Shown in pieces: positions 1 to 6,440 of a DNA stretch of 8,913 nt. Source of the stretch: Chloroflexota bacterium (GTDB taxonomy: Bacteria > Chloroflexota > Anaerolineae > Anaerolineales > UBA4823); NCBI GenBank assembly GCA_017860725.1, contig JAGDMX010000079.1, positions 1 to 8,913 on the forward strand, read 5' to 3'. Under the pieces are notes generated by a model, which saw only the letters and a list, made by a program, of their open reading frames with translations, made no database searches and had not been told where the DNA came from. The translations under genes and the position numbers were made by a program. The first letter of the stretch is position 1, and every line of letters starts with the position of its first letter.

Positions 1-498
1 GAGCGTTACCTGGCTGAAAAAGAAGGCTTGCCGCTGGCTGCCCTGCATGCTGAGGCGACACGTCGCGAGCATCTGGTTACCTCCGACGAAATCGATCGTA
101 TCGACGCCCAATTGGGCTTTCCCAAGTTCGATCCGCATGGTGATCCGATCCCGCCTCGTGAAGGAGAGCCTGTTGTCGCCGTCGAAGGCACTCCCCTTTC
201 CAGCTGGCCGGAACATCACCTTGGAAGGGTGATCCACGTAGAAGATGAGCCACCAGCGCTCTTTACCCAATTGACCCTGATGGGGCTTACTCCCGGCGCA
301 CAGGTCGAAATTGACGAGCGTACTCCTGGTCAGGTACTGATTTGGAGCGGTCGCACACGCCTGGCATTGGCACCCGCGGCTGCCGAGCGTGTCTTTCTTG
401 TAGACGCACCGCCAGAGAGCCTGCCGTTATCGGAGATGCAGCTCGGGCAGGCTGCCCGCATCGCTGCTTTCGAGATCACGAGCGTTCGCTACTTTTGA
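1..498 (+). CDS. DtxR/MntR-type metal-dependent regulator domain plus FeoA domain(s), 5'-partial, frame broken at 3' end
   Basis: The frame is open from base 1, so the N-terminus (where a DtxR-family helix-turn-helix would lie) is outside the window. Visible residues 1-55 match the DtxR/MntR dimerisation and metal-binding domain: a His16-x-Glu18 and Glu23-His24 pattern followed by Ser-Asp-Glu, then the family signature DPHGDPIP (about 42-49). Residues 64-138 form a FeoA/SH3-like domain (LMGLTPGAQVEI). From about 140 a second FeoA domain begins (LPLSEMQLGQAARI) and is cut by TGA at 496-498. In the family this region senses Mn2+ or Fe2+. The missing half of the second FeoA domain lies in another frame immediately downstream, on the Nramp gene, so the two frames probably descend from one gene. 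The domain assignment is confident. Whether the protein acts as a DNA-binding repressor or only as a sensor for the transporter cannot be judged without the N-terminus. Confidence 0.8.
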   Translation, partial: ERYLAEKEGLPLAALHAEATRREHLVTSDEIDRIDAQLGFPKFDPHGDPIPPREGEPVVAVEGTPLSSWPEHHLGRVIHVEDEPPALFTQLTLMGLTPGAQVEIDERTPGQVLIWSGRTRLALAPAAAERVFLVDAPPESLPLSEMQLGQAARIAAFEITSVRYF

Positions 499-510
499 GA
501 TCACGAGCGT
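461..510 (+). repeat. 25-bp imperfect tandem duplication that breaks the reading frame
   Basis: Bases 461-485 and 486-510 are adjacent copies of a 25-bp unit that differ only at two positions (466 G versus 491 A, and 471 C versus 496 T). Because 25 is not a multiple of three, the second copy shifts the frame and creates the TGA at 496-498. Deleting one copy gives a continuous frame reading ...AFEITSV-HREQWVEMGL..., which is a normal FeoA-domain sequence. In the restored frame the two differences would be one Ala/Thr change and one silent change. That pattern looks like variation between related strains, so a join between two haplotypes during assembly is as possible as a genuine duplication in one genome. 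Confidence 0.92.
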
Positions 511-1972
511 GCATCGTGAACAGTGGGTAGAGATGGGTTTGCGCCCTGGCAGAGAAATCGCTGCTATAAAAGTGGATCCACTAGGTGATCCCATTACCTA
601 CCGAGTTAATGGTTCAGTAGTCACTATTCCACGGCTGGACGCCAACCAGATTCGCATAGATATTAACAGCTTGCGCGAAATCCCCATCCCTCACCGCAGC
701 TGGTGGGTTGAAGAAGTAGAACGGCTGAGAGAACTCTTCAAGCTTTATGGCGTCCGGGTAGTTCTGAGGCGCGCCTTCGTTTTCTTTGGTCCTGCCTTTC
801 TGGTCAGCGTCGGTTATATGGATCCCGGCAACTGGGGCACGGATATCGAGGGTGGAGCACGTTTCGGCTACCAGTTATTGTGGGTGATCCTGATGGCCAA
901 CCTGATTGCGATCCTGATGCAGGCACTATCTGCCAAGCTAGGGATTGCGACCGGCAAGACGCTGCCGGAGGTGTGCCGTGGGAATTACCCGCGTTGGGTA
1001 TCTTCTGCTTTATGGGTCACCGCCGAGCTGGCGGCAATCGCCACGGACCTGGCGGAGTTTTTGGGAGGTGCGGTCGGCTTTAATTTGCTATTCGGCATCC
1101 CGCTCTTCCCGGCTGCCATACTCACTGGAATCGTAATTTCCGGTATCTTGCTGTTGGAGCGTTATGGCTTCCGCAAAGTAGAGCTGGTCATCATCGGTCT
1201 GATTGCCATCATCGGTTTTGTCTATATGATTGAAATCTGGCTGGCTAACCCGGATTGGAATGCCATTCTGCAGGGCTTGCTGGTCCCATCCATTCCGATT
1301 GGATCGACTTTAGTGATTGTTGGGATCATCGGTGCTACGGTGATGCCGCATAACCTCTACCTGCACAGCGCCCTGATTCAAACCCGTGTACGCCCCAGCG
1401 ACTCGCTGGCTCGCAAGCAGAACGTATACCGCCTGGCAATGATAGATTTACTTGTCGCTCTGAATGGGGCGTTCTTCGTCAACGCTGCCATCATGATCAT
1501 GGCGGCAACCATATTTTACGATGGGGCATTACAAGATTATTCACTTGAAACTGCACATCGCACGCTTACACCTGCGTTGGGCGCCTTCGCCGGGGCAGGT
1601 TTTGCTATTGCCCTGCTTGCTTCCGGGCTTTCATCATCTACTACAGCAACGCTGGCCGGCCAGGTGATCATGGAAGGTTTTATTCACCGTCATATCAACG
1701 TCTGGGTCCGGCGGGCAATCACCATGATCCCTTCCTTAATCGTCATCGGTCTGGGTACAGACCCGCTGCAAATCCTGATTCTCTCACAGGTCAGCCTTTC
1801 TTTTCAGCTTCCCTTTGCGGTGATTCCGCTGGTTCTATTCACCAGCAATCCCAGGATTATGGGAGAATTCACCAACACTAGTGTCACCAAAGCGCTGGCC
1901 TGGATTTCGACCCTGATCATTCTAGGGATGAACTTTGTCTTGTTATTTCAAATTTTTTCAGGAGCACAATAA
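509..1972 (+). CDS. mntH: Nramp-family Mn2+/Fe2+ transporter with truncated N-terminal FeoA domain
   Basis: This is a proton-coupled divalent metal importer of the cytoplasmic membrane. Residues 1-52 are the C-terminal part of a FeoA domain (MGLRPGREI, DPLGDPITYRVNG). A basic, charged linker (about 55-88) leads into about eleven membrane helices. Both metal-site signatures are intact: DPGN at 105-108 in helix 1 and GATVMPHN at 275-282 in helix 6, with the Met279 and His281 typical of true Mn/Fe transporters. Helix 8 carries the family stretch ASGLSSSTTATLAGQ. The length, 487 aa, is a full Nramp core (about 400) plus the extension. The GTG at 509 is only the first available start after the break: it lies 10 bp past the upstream stop and has only a weak GAGA at 497-500 as ribosome binding site. 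An ATG follows at 533. Translation would depend on coupling, reinitiation or frameshifting from the upstream frame, of which this is very probably the C-terminal part. Confidence 0.93.
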   Translation: MHREQWVEMGLRPGREIAAIKVDPLGDPITYRVNGSVVTIPRLDANQIRIDINSLREIPIPHRSWWVEEVERLRELFKLYGVRVVLRRAFVFFGPAFLVSVGYMDPGNWGTDIEGGARFGYQLLWVILMANLIAILMQALSAKLGIATGKTLPEVCRGNYPRWVSSALWVTAELAAIATDLAEFLGGAVGFNLLFGIPLFPAAILTGIVISGILLLERYGFRKVELVIIGLIAIIGFVYMIEIWLANPDWNAILQGLLVPSIPIGSTLVIVGIIGATVMPHNLYLHSALIQTRVRPSDSLARKQNVYRLAMIDLLVALNGAFFVNAAIMIMAATIFYDGALQDYSLETAHRTLTPALGAFAGAGFAIALLASGLSSSTTATLAGQVIMEGFIHRHINVWVRRAITMIPSLIVIGLGTDPLQILILSQVSLSFQLPFAVIPLVLFTSNPRIMGEFTNTSVTKALAWISTLIILGMNFVLLFQIFSGAQ

Positions 1973-2060
1973 CCTTATCAAAACCGGGGATTTCTATGAT
2001 CACCTTCAGGCTGAGAACCGAATTGAGTACGCTAATTTAGATCCCACAAAGGATATTATT

Positions 2061-2090
2061 TTCACATAAATCAGCGACAGGTTTTATAAT
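2061..2090 (+). promoter_or_regulatory. sigma-70-type promoter of the DUF1269 gene
   Basis: A TTCACA (2061-2066) and a perfect TATAAT (2085-2090) are separated by 18 bp, inside an AT-rich stretch. Transcription would start near 2097 and leave a leader of about 57 nt. That leader contains the inverted repeat ATTAAAG (2107-2113) / CTTTAAT (2129-2135), which could be an operator or a weak stem. Confidence 0.6.
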
Positions 2091-2153
2091 AAGGCGGATT
2101 AACGCAATTAAAGATATTTCGGTAATTACTTTAATATCACCAGGAGGCTGTGT

Positions 2154-2762
2154 ATGGATAACGACCTGTACGAACTCTATGTGGCGACCTTCTCCAGCGA
2201 AAATGGCGCTGATATAGCACTGAGGCAGCTTGAAAGCGCAGCCAAAGGCAAAGCCTTCAAAATTGATGAAGCAGCCGTACTGTTGATGGATGAAGAAAAT
2301 AAGTTGAAGATAAAGGAAACCGGTGATTCCAGCGGAGGTAGAGGCGCGGCTATCGGCGGCGCGATTGGTGGCGCCATTGGACTGATAGGCGGTCCGCTGG
2401 CGATCGCCACCGGCGCATTAGGCGCTGCCATTGGTGGTATGGCCGCGAAATTATCCGACAGTGGTTTCCCGGATTACCAGCTCAAGCAGATCGGAAACAG
2501 TCTCAGGCCGGGAATGTCAGCTATTGTGGTGCTTGTGCAGCTGTTTGCATCGATCGACCTGGAAAAGGAACTATCAACGGCCGCGGCGGTTTCTATCAAG
2601 CATGCCCCATTGAACAAAGCACTCCTGACGCCTCCCCAGGCAACCAGCGCCACAGCACAAGGTTTTATTGATAAAGCGGCAGGCGCAACAGCCATCAACT
2701 TGATGGGCGAAATCGCGCGCGACGAAAACAGAAACACCGGTGAGGGATCAACCGGCGAGTAG
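2154..2762 (+). CDS. DUF1269 family glycine-zipper membrane protein
   Basis: This is a 202-aa protein of the DUF1269 family, whose function is not established. The N-terminal part (about 5-60) is a small alpha/beta domain that ends in the family pattern of Asp/Glu followed by a Lys-rich strand. Residues 61-99 are a Gly/Ala-rich double membrane hairpin of the glycine-zipper kind (GGAIGGAIGLIGG, GALGAAIGG). After it comes GFPD (104-107), which corresponds to the conserved GF-x-D of the family, and then a LRPGMSAIVVLV strand (117-128). The C-terminal 60 residues are polar and less conserved. The start is well supported by AGGAGG at 2142-2147, six bases before the ATG. The gene has its own promoter. 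Its stop codon is one base from the stop of the convergent membrane-protein gene, so no separate terminator fits between them. Confidence 0.87.
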   Translation: MDNDLYELYVATFSSENGADIALRQLESAAKGKAFKIDEAAVLLMDEENKLKIKETGDSSGGRGAAIGGAIGGAIGLIGGPLAIATGALGAAIGGMAAKLSDSGFPDYQLKQIGNSLRPGMSAIVVLVQLFASIDLEKELSTAAAVSIKHAPLNKALLTPPQATSATAQGFIDKAAGATAINLMGEIARDENRNTGEGSTGE

Positions 2763-2763
2763 G

Positions 2764-3852
2764 TCATTCTTCGGCTGGCTTACAGGACTCCAGTACCAAA
2801 TCGCCTTTCAGACGCAGCACGCAACGATAACTGCTGCCAGCCTGATCGCTGACATCAATCAAGACTGCGTCGCCGCGCTGCTCGGTGATCGTTAGTACGC
2901 GCTCCTCTTTTAGTGCAGCTCTCGCCATTTCCAGTCCAGCTTTGCTCTCCTCCAGAATCTTGACACGACAGGAATAATCAGGATTGCCATCCAGCCAGCA
3001 GCCCAGTTTCTGCAGATAAGCTTTTTCGCTCAGCTCACAGAAATTAAGCGAACCCTCGAACACATGGCAGGTTGCCCAAGAATCCTGCAATCGCAGATGC
3101 ACAGAGCTGCTCATGATCGAGTTCGGATCATAAGCACCCATAAAAAGCTGATAAGGCTGGAATATTTTTTCACCGAGTGGTTTTAAAGCTCTCAGGTGCA
3201 TCTCGCGGGATGTTGTCAGTGAGACCGGTTTTTCACGATTCTGGTCAGCCAGTTGGATTGTACTCGAGACCGCCATCACCGGCTCGCGCAGTGGTCGTTG
3301 GATGATATAATCCGCAGCCAGGCCAACCGCAGCAAAGATCACGATATTCAACCCCAAAGCCGTCAGACGCCCGAGTGTACTCCCAGCATTAGCCGCACTC
3401 TCCACCAGGAAAATTTGGAATATCCCTGCCAGCGCGGATAAAATGCCAACGATCGCCAGCACCACCCCTTGAAACAGGCGTGCGTACACATCAAACGGAA
3501 AGATGGTTAAACCTGCCAGCTCGGGGTGCAGCATCTCGGTAAACTGGTTGATCAGGTAATAATTTAAGCGAATAGCAAGCCAACCCTCAAACACACCTAC
3601 TGCCAGCCAGATCATTACGCCGTAGAAGGCGTGGTCTAACCTGGCAGCCAGCCAGCCAGCCAACCCCCCAATTACTAGCGAGAGAATTACCCCAGTCAGT
3701 GTCAATGGCAAGGGATATTCGGTTGATACCCGCCAAAAAGAGAATGCCTGGTTTAACCATAGCGCCAGGGAAAATCCCAGCCCGGCACACAATCCGGCCA
3801 GCAGGCCATTGCGACTCAGCTCTTCCCGGTTTTGTATGATCCCTGTTCTCAT
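2764..3852 (-). CDS. hypothetical five-helix membrane protein with six-cysteine C-terminal domain
   Basis: I do not recognise a named family. The 362-aa protein has five predicted membrane helices, at about residues 15-35, 48-70, 76-100, 122-150 and 162-185. A soluble domain (about 190-362) follows and should lie outside the cell if the short basic N-terminus is cytoplasmic. That domain holds six cysteines (262, 272, 285, 295, 344, 357), enough for three disulfides, in a stretch containing CHVFEGSLNFCELSEK. The ATG at 3852 is preferred over the GTG one codon upstream because AGGA (3860-3863) sits seven bases before it. A TATAAT-like hexamer (3873-3878) without a good -35 may give a private promoter. 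The gene lies 80 bp downstream of the DUF2812 gene on the same strand and may be part of the padR transcript. A role in the cell envelope is a guess. Confidence 0.72.
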   Translation of the reverse strand: MRTGIIQNREELSRNGLLAGLCAGLGFSLALWLNQAFSFWRVSTEYPLPLTLTGVILSLVIGGLAGWLAARLDHAFYGVMIWLAVGVFEGWLAIRLNYYLINQFTEMLHPELAGLTIFPFDVYARLFQGVVLAIVGILSALAGIFQIFLVESAANAGSTLGRLTALGLNIVIFAAVGLAADYIIQRPLREPVMAVSSTIQLADQNREKPVSLTTSREMHLRALKPLGEKIFQPYQLFMGAYDPNSIMSSSVHLRLQDSWATCHVFEGSLNFCELSEKAYLQKLGCWLDGNPDYSCRVKILEESKAGLEMARAALKEERVLTITEQRGDAVLIDVSDQAGSSYRCVLRLKGDLVLESCKPAEE

Positions 3853-3935
3853 CACACAATCCTATAAAGAAGATTATACCCCCGCATATTTGAGCGGTTT
3901 GAAGATCATCATCCAATGCTACAACTTCACTTGAT

Positions 3936-4496
3936 TTATACAACTTTCTTCTTGAGTTGGCTTATCCGCAGGGCCAGCCGTACCATGACGTAGATATATA
4001 CCAAATACAAAACAAGGTAGATAGCTTGGATAAGCCGGAAGAATAATCCAATACCGGAAAATCGTTCGCCAGCAGTACCGGTGTTGAAAAACAGGTTCAT
4101 ACCCAGCATCAATAGCACAACGAATAGAAGACCCAGGAAACCGAGCAAGCGCCTATATTTTCGAACTTTCGACTCAGCATCGGTAAAGATCTCGATCTGC
4201 TCACCTGCAGCAGCCTGCTTACGCCAGTAGCGCCAGTTAGACATCTCTCCGACATATTCCCACCCTGCATCCTGGAACATTTGCAAGTAATCCTGGAAAT
4301 CGCCTTTATTGGCAGGCATGTAATCCAGGCGATAAACTACCCGGATTGGCTCTCCTTGTCGGAAGGTATAGCTGCCCAATAAATCCACCCGGCTGAGATG
4401 CCATCCAGCTTGCGCCATCTCCCCCAGCCAGGCTTCCTCTTCTTCATCTTGCCAGGGCCAAAACCATTTGCGTTTTCTTAGTGATTGCGTTTCCAT
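3936..4496 (-). CDS. DUF2812 domain membrane protein (PadR partner)
   Basis: This is a 186-aa protein. The DUF2812 domain covers about residues 10-107, with the typical patterns AWLGEMAQAGWHL, YTFRQGEP and YRLDYMP, then DAGWEYVGEMSNWRYWR. Two membrane helices follow (about 117-137 and 152-174) and the protein ends in a basic tail (LKKKVV). The molecular role of DUF2812 is unknown; such genes are commonly found directly after padR-type regulators, as here. The ATG at 4496 is chosen because GGAGAGG (4502-4508) lies five bases upstream. A GTG at 4526 overlapping the padR stop would add ten residues but has no comparable ribosome binding site. The gap to padR is 26 bp, so the two are almost certainly co-transcribed and the level of this protein should follow PadR control. 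Confidence 0.85.
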   Translation of the reverse strand: METQSLRKRKWFWPWQDEEEEAWLGEMAQAGWHLSRVDLLGSYTFRQGEPIRVVYRLDYMPANKGDFQDYLQMFQDAGWEYVGEMSNWRYWRKQAAAGEQIEIFTDAESKVRKYRRLLGFLGLLFVVLLMLGMNLFFNTGTAGERFSGIGLFFRLIQAIYLVLYLVYIYVMVRLALRISQLKKKVV

Positions 4497-4522
4497 TTTT
4501 ACCTCTCCGATTAAAAGCCGCC

Positions 4523-4849
4523 TCACAGGCTGCTAATTATCTCCAATCCATTTTTCGTCATGATCTCCAAGCGTTTAATTTGATCCTGGAGCACGGTTTT
4601 CCCTTTGGTTGTTAATACATAGCTTTTCCGGCGCTGCTCTTCGCCCACTTTGATGATCAATCCTTCTTTTTCCAGCTGTTGGAAAGCTCCGTAGAGGGTT
4701 CCCGGTCCAATTTTGACCACTCCCTGGCTCAGCAGCTCAACTTTTAGCATCACCCCATAGCCATGTAGCGGCTCGACCAAAGCCAATAAAATGTAATAAG
4801 TCGATTCGGTCAGTGGTAGATACTTCGTTACATCTTCTTTTTTTGCCAT
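4523..4849 (-). CDS. PadR family transcriptional regulator
   Basis: This is a 108-aa winged-helix repressor of the short PadR type, in which a small hydrophobic molecule or drug usually relieves repression. The helix-turn-helix region shows the family hallmarks LTESTYYILLAL (13-24), HGYGV (29-33) and GPGTLYGAFQQLEKEGLI (48-65). The wing contains the basic EEQRRKSYVLT (70-80) and TKGK (81-84), and a short C-terminal helix (86-105) provides dimerisation. AGGAGAG lies just upstream of the ATG at 4849. The gene heads a minus-strand cluster with a DUF2812 gene and is divergent from a MATE efflux gene, an arrangement that recalls PadR-type regulators of multidrug pumps such as LmrR. Its promoter contains two copies of a palindrome, so autoregulation is likely. 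Control of the MATE gene is possible but inferred only from position. Confidence 0.93.
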   Translation of the reverse strand: MAKKEDVTKYLPLTESTYYILLALVEPLHGYGVMLKVELLSQGVVKIGPGTLYGAFQQLEKEGLIIKVGEEQRRKSYVLTTKGKTVLQDQIKRLEIMTKNGLEIISSL

Positions 4850-4893
4850 CTCTGCTCTCCTGGTGATATAGTCGCCTACCGTTACATCGTGCT

Positions 4894-4905
4894 ACGATAT
4901 ATCAC
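4894..4905. promoter_or_regulatory. operator 2: near-identical palindrome just past the padR transcription start
   Basis: ACGATATATCAC differs from operator 1 only at one position. It begins exactly 30 bp away, close to three helical turns, so both sites face the same side of the DNA. A further half-site, GTGATATA (4863-4870), is an inverted match to TATATCAC (4898-4905) and lies next to the padR ribosome binding site. Cooperative binding of two dimers is a reasonable inference. Confidence 0.6.
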
Positions 4906-4913
4906 TATACGTT

Positions 4914-4942
4914 ATATTATCACACGATATATCGTCTGTCAA
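4914..4942 (-). promoter_or_regulatory. padR promoter (near-consensus sigma-70 type)
   Basis: Read on the minus strand, a perfect TTGACA (4937-4942) and TAATAT (4914-4919) are separated by exactly 17 bp. Transcription would start near 4907 and leave a leader of about 58 nt. The spacer is largely filled by the palindrome at 4924-4935, so a bound repressor would block RNA polymerase directly. Confidence 0.82.
4924..4935. promoter_or_regulatory. operator 1: perfect 12-bp palindrome in the padR promoter spacer
   Basis: ACGATATATCGT is its own reverse complement and lies between the -35 and -10 boxes of padR. AT-rich palindromes of this size are typical targets of dimeric winged-helix repressors including PadR proteins. 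It also lies about 45-56 bp upstream of the possible MATE transcription start. The binding protein is inferred, not shown. Confidence 0.7.
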
Positions 4943-4967
4943 TATATTTCGGTGGGTTTAACGGCGT

Positions 4968-4973
4968 TATAAT
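4968..4973 (+). promoter_or_regulatory. possible -10 box of the MATE-lipoprotein operon
   Basis: A perfect TATAAT lies 50 bp before the MATE start codon. No good -35 box is found at the right distance (TATTTC at 4945-4950 is poor), which would fit an activated or weak promoter. A start near 4980 would remove most of the 5' arm of the AGGTCT/AGACCT stem described for the leader, so this promoter and that full fold are not easily both right. Confidence 0.35.
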
Positions 4974-4974
4974 T

Positions 4975-5022
4975 CAGGTCTATCTGCACGGTTGGGGTGC
5001 AAATCCCCCCCTGGAGACCTAC
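4975..5022 (+). promoter_or_regulatory. structured 5' leader of the MATE gene, with short cobalamin-riboswitch-like boxes
   Basis: AGGTCT (4976-4981) pairs with AGACCT (5015-5020), which overlaps the GGAG ribosome binding site (5013-5016). Inside, TGCAC (4985-4989) pairs with GTGCA (4997-5001), and the G-rich loop (4990-4996) can pair with the C-run 5005-5011 as an H-type pseudoknot. Alternatively GGGG (4994-4997) pairs with the C-run as a simple hairpin. GGTGCAAATCC (4996-5006) and TGGAGACCTAC (5012-5022) resemble two conserved boxes of cobalamin riboswitches, in the right order. However, the usual hundred or so bases between them, including the central GGGAA and CCCCGC boxes, are missing. 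A full riboswitch is therefore not claimed; it could be a remnant, a compact unknown element or chance. Confidence 0.35.
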
Positions 5023-6426
5023 TTGTCAATCACTATCCCATCTGCTACTCGCCGGATTGCTATATTCTTCAATGACCGGCAGTACTATAGCCGCCTGCTC
5101 AGGTTTGCCTTACCGATCGCCCTCCAGCAGTTAATCTTTTCCGGGTTAAATCTGGTGGCCAGCGTGATGGTTGGTCAGCTAGGTGATACTGCCGTGGCGG
5201 CGGTCGGACTCGCCGGGCAGATTTTCTTCCTGCTTAACCTGCTGGTTTTCGGCATTGGCAGCGGTGCAGCTATGTTCACCGCTCAGCTATGGGGTCGACG
5301 CGATATCCCCAACATTCGCCGGGTGCTTGGTCTGTCGCTGACTTTAAGTATGATCGGCGCAGTGTTTTTCTTAGTGATCGCAGAATTTTTCCCAGCCGCC
5401 GTGCTAAGCATCTATTCCCGAGACCCGGCAGTCATCGCCCTGGGAAGCAGTTACCTGCGTATTTTTGGCTTTTCCTTCTTATTTTTCTCCGTTACCGCCA
5501 CCTTCTCGCTTGTGTTGCGCAGCATCGGTGAGGTACGGCTACCAGTTTCAGTGACCATCGGTACTCTGCTACTAAATATCTTTCTGAGCTATGTATTCAT
5601 CTTCGGCAAGCTAGGTCTACCCGCACTGGGTGTTAACGGAGCCGCTTATGCCATCCTGATTTCGCGCAGCCTGGAATGCTTCGCGCTGATTACCTTGACA
5701 TATTATCTCAAGCTCCCTCCTGCAGGAAAACTGCGCGAATTGTTATCTTATGACATGGCTTTTGCCAGAATAGTTCTCCGTCCGGTTTTACCGGTAGCGA
5801 TAAACGAGATCCTATGGTCACTGGGCATCACAGCCTACCAGGTTATCTATGCCCGCACTGGAACAGAGCAGTTGGCGGCAATGAATATATCCATTGCAAT
5901 TGTCGACCTGGCAGTGGTAGCCTTTATCGGACTGGGTAATGCCACCTCAATTCTGGTGGGCAATTTTATCGGCTCGAGAGATGAGACGCAGGCTCAAGTT
6001 TATGCCGGTCGCTCGCTAGCCTTGAGCGGCATCGGTGGGATGGTTATTGGAGTGCTAATATTCTTGCTCAGCCCCTTCATTTTGAGTTTATATAAAGTGT
6101 CCCCCGAAACGATTGGCTATGCGCAAAAAATCCTTGTGATTAGCTGCTCTTTCCTGTGGTTGCGGATGATGAACCTAGTGATCTTTATCGGCATTTTGCG
6201 CGCCGGCGGTGACACCCGCTTTGGCCTGGTGCTGGATGGTTTTATCATCTGGCTTGTCGGTGTTCCGCTGACCGCTTTTGGGGCATTCGTGCTACACCTG
6301 CCCATCTACCTGGTGTATCTGCTCACCATGAGTGAAGAGCTGGTTAAGTGGTCATTGGGCATTTGGCGTTATTTCTCTAAAAAATGGATTCATAATTTAG
6401 CCGAGACCGTCTCGGAAATCAACTAA
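5023..6426 (+). CDS. MATE family efflux transporter
   Basis: This is a 467-aa inner-membrane antiporter that expels cationic drugs or metabolites using a Na+ or H+ gradient. Twelve hydrophobic segments are arranged as two homologous halves. The first carries FALPIALQQLIFSGLNLVAS (about 28-47) with MVGQLGDTAVAAVG, and an LRSIGEVRLPV loop (165-175). The second carries the matching IGLGNATSILVGNFIG and RAGGDTRF (393-400). The length is normal for the family. The TTG at 5023 is the start because GGAG (5013-5016) lies six bases before it and the next in-frame Met falls inside the first helices. It is divergent from padR across a 173-bp control region and is followed 14 bp later by a lipoprotein gene on the same strand. 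The substrate cannot be told from sequence. Confidence 0.93.
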   Translation: MSITIPSATRRIAIFFNDRQYYSRLLRFALPIALQQLIFSGLNLVASVMVGQLGDTAVAAVGLAGQIFFLLNLLVFGIGSGAAMFTAQLWGRRDIPNIRRVLGLSLTLSMIGAVFFLVIAEFFPAAVLSIYSRDPAVIALGSSYLRIFGFSFLFFSVTATFSLVLRSIGEVRLPVSVTIGTLLLNIFLSYVFIFGKLGLPALGVNGAAYAILISRSLECFALITLTYYLKLPPAGKLRELLSYDMAFARIVLRPVLPVAINEILWSLGITAYQVIYARTGTEQLAAMNISIAIVDLAVVAFIGLGNATSILVGNFIGSRDETQAQVYAGRSLALSGIGGMVIGVLIFLLSPFILSLYKVSPETIGYAQKILVISCSFLWLRMMNLVIFIGILRAGGDTRFGLVLDGFIIWLVGVPLTAFGAFVLHLPIYLVYLLTMSEELVKWSLGIWRYFSKKWIHNLAETVSEIN

Positions 6427-6440
6427 TTCAGAGGTGTTCA

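Noticed and set aside
1985..2045. Possible TPP (thiamine) riboswitch, because of CGGGG followed by GGCTGAGA
   Set aside because: Only the GGCTGAGA box matches. The second half (ACCTGAT with the following GGNTAATGCC-type box) is absent, and the downstream gene is a DUF1269 protein with its own promoter placed after this stretch.
2041..2062. Short hairpin ATCC/GGAT followed by ATTATTTT as a terminator for the Nramp gene
   Set aside because: The stem is only four base pairs, too weak to call a rho-independent terminator.
2474..2767. Minus-strand open frame of 97 codons across the DUF1269 gene
   Set aside because: It mirrors the low-complexity coding strand, has no family resemblance and would overlap both well-supported genes.
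4497..4526. GTG start for the DUF2812 gene overlapping the padR stop by four bases
   Set aside because: The ATG ten codons downstream has GGAGAGG at ideal distance, and the extra residues do not belong to the DUF2812 domain.
4994..5008. tRNA T-arm-like sequence GGGGTGCAAATCCCC
   Set aside because: No acceptor stem, anticodon arm or D-arm surrounds it, and the T of the TTC motif is replaced by G. It is better seen as part of the MATE leader hairpin.
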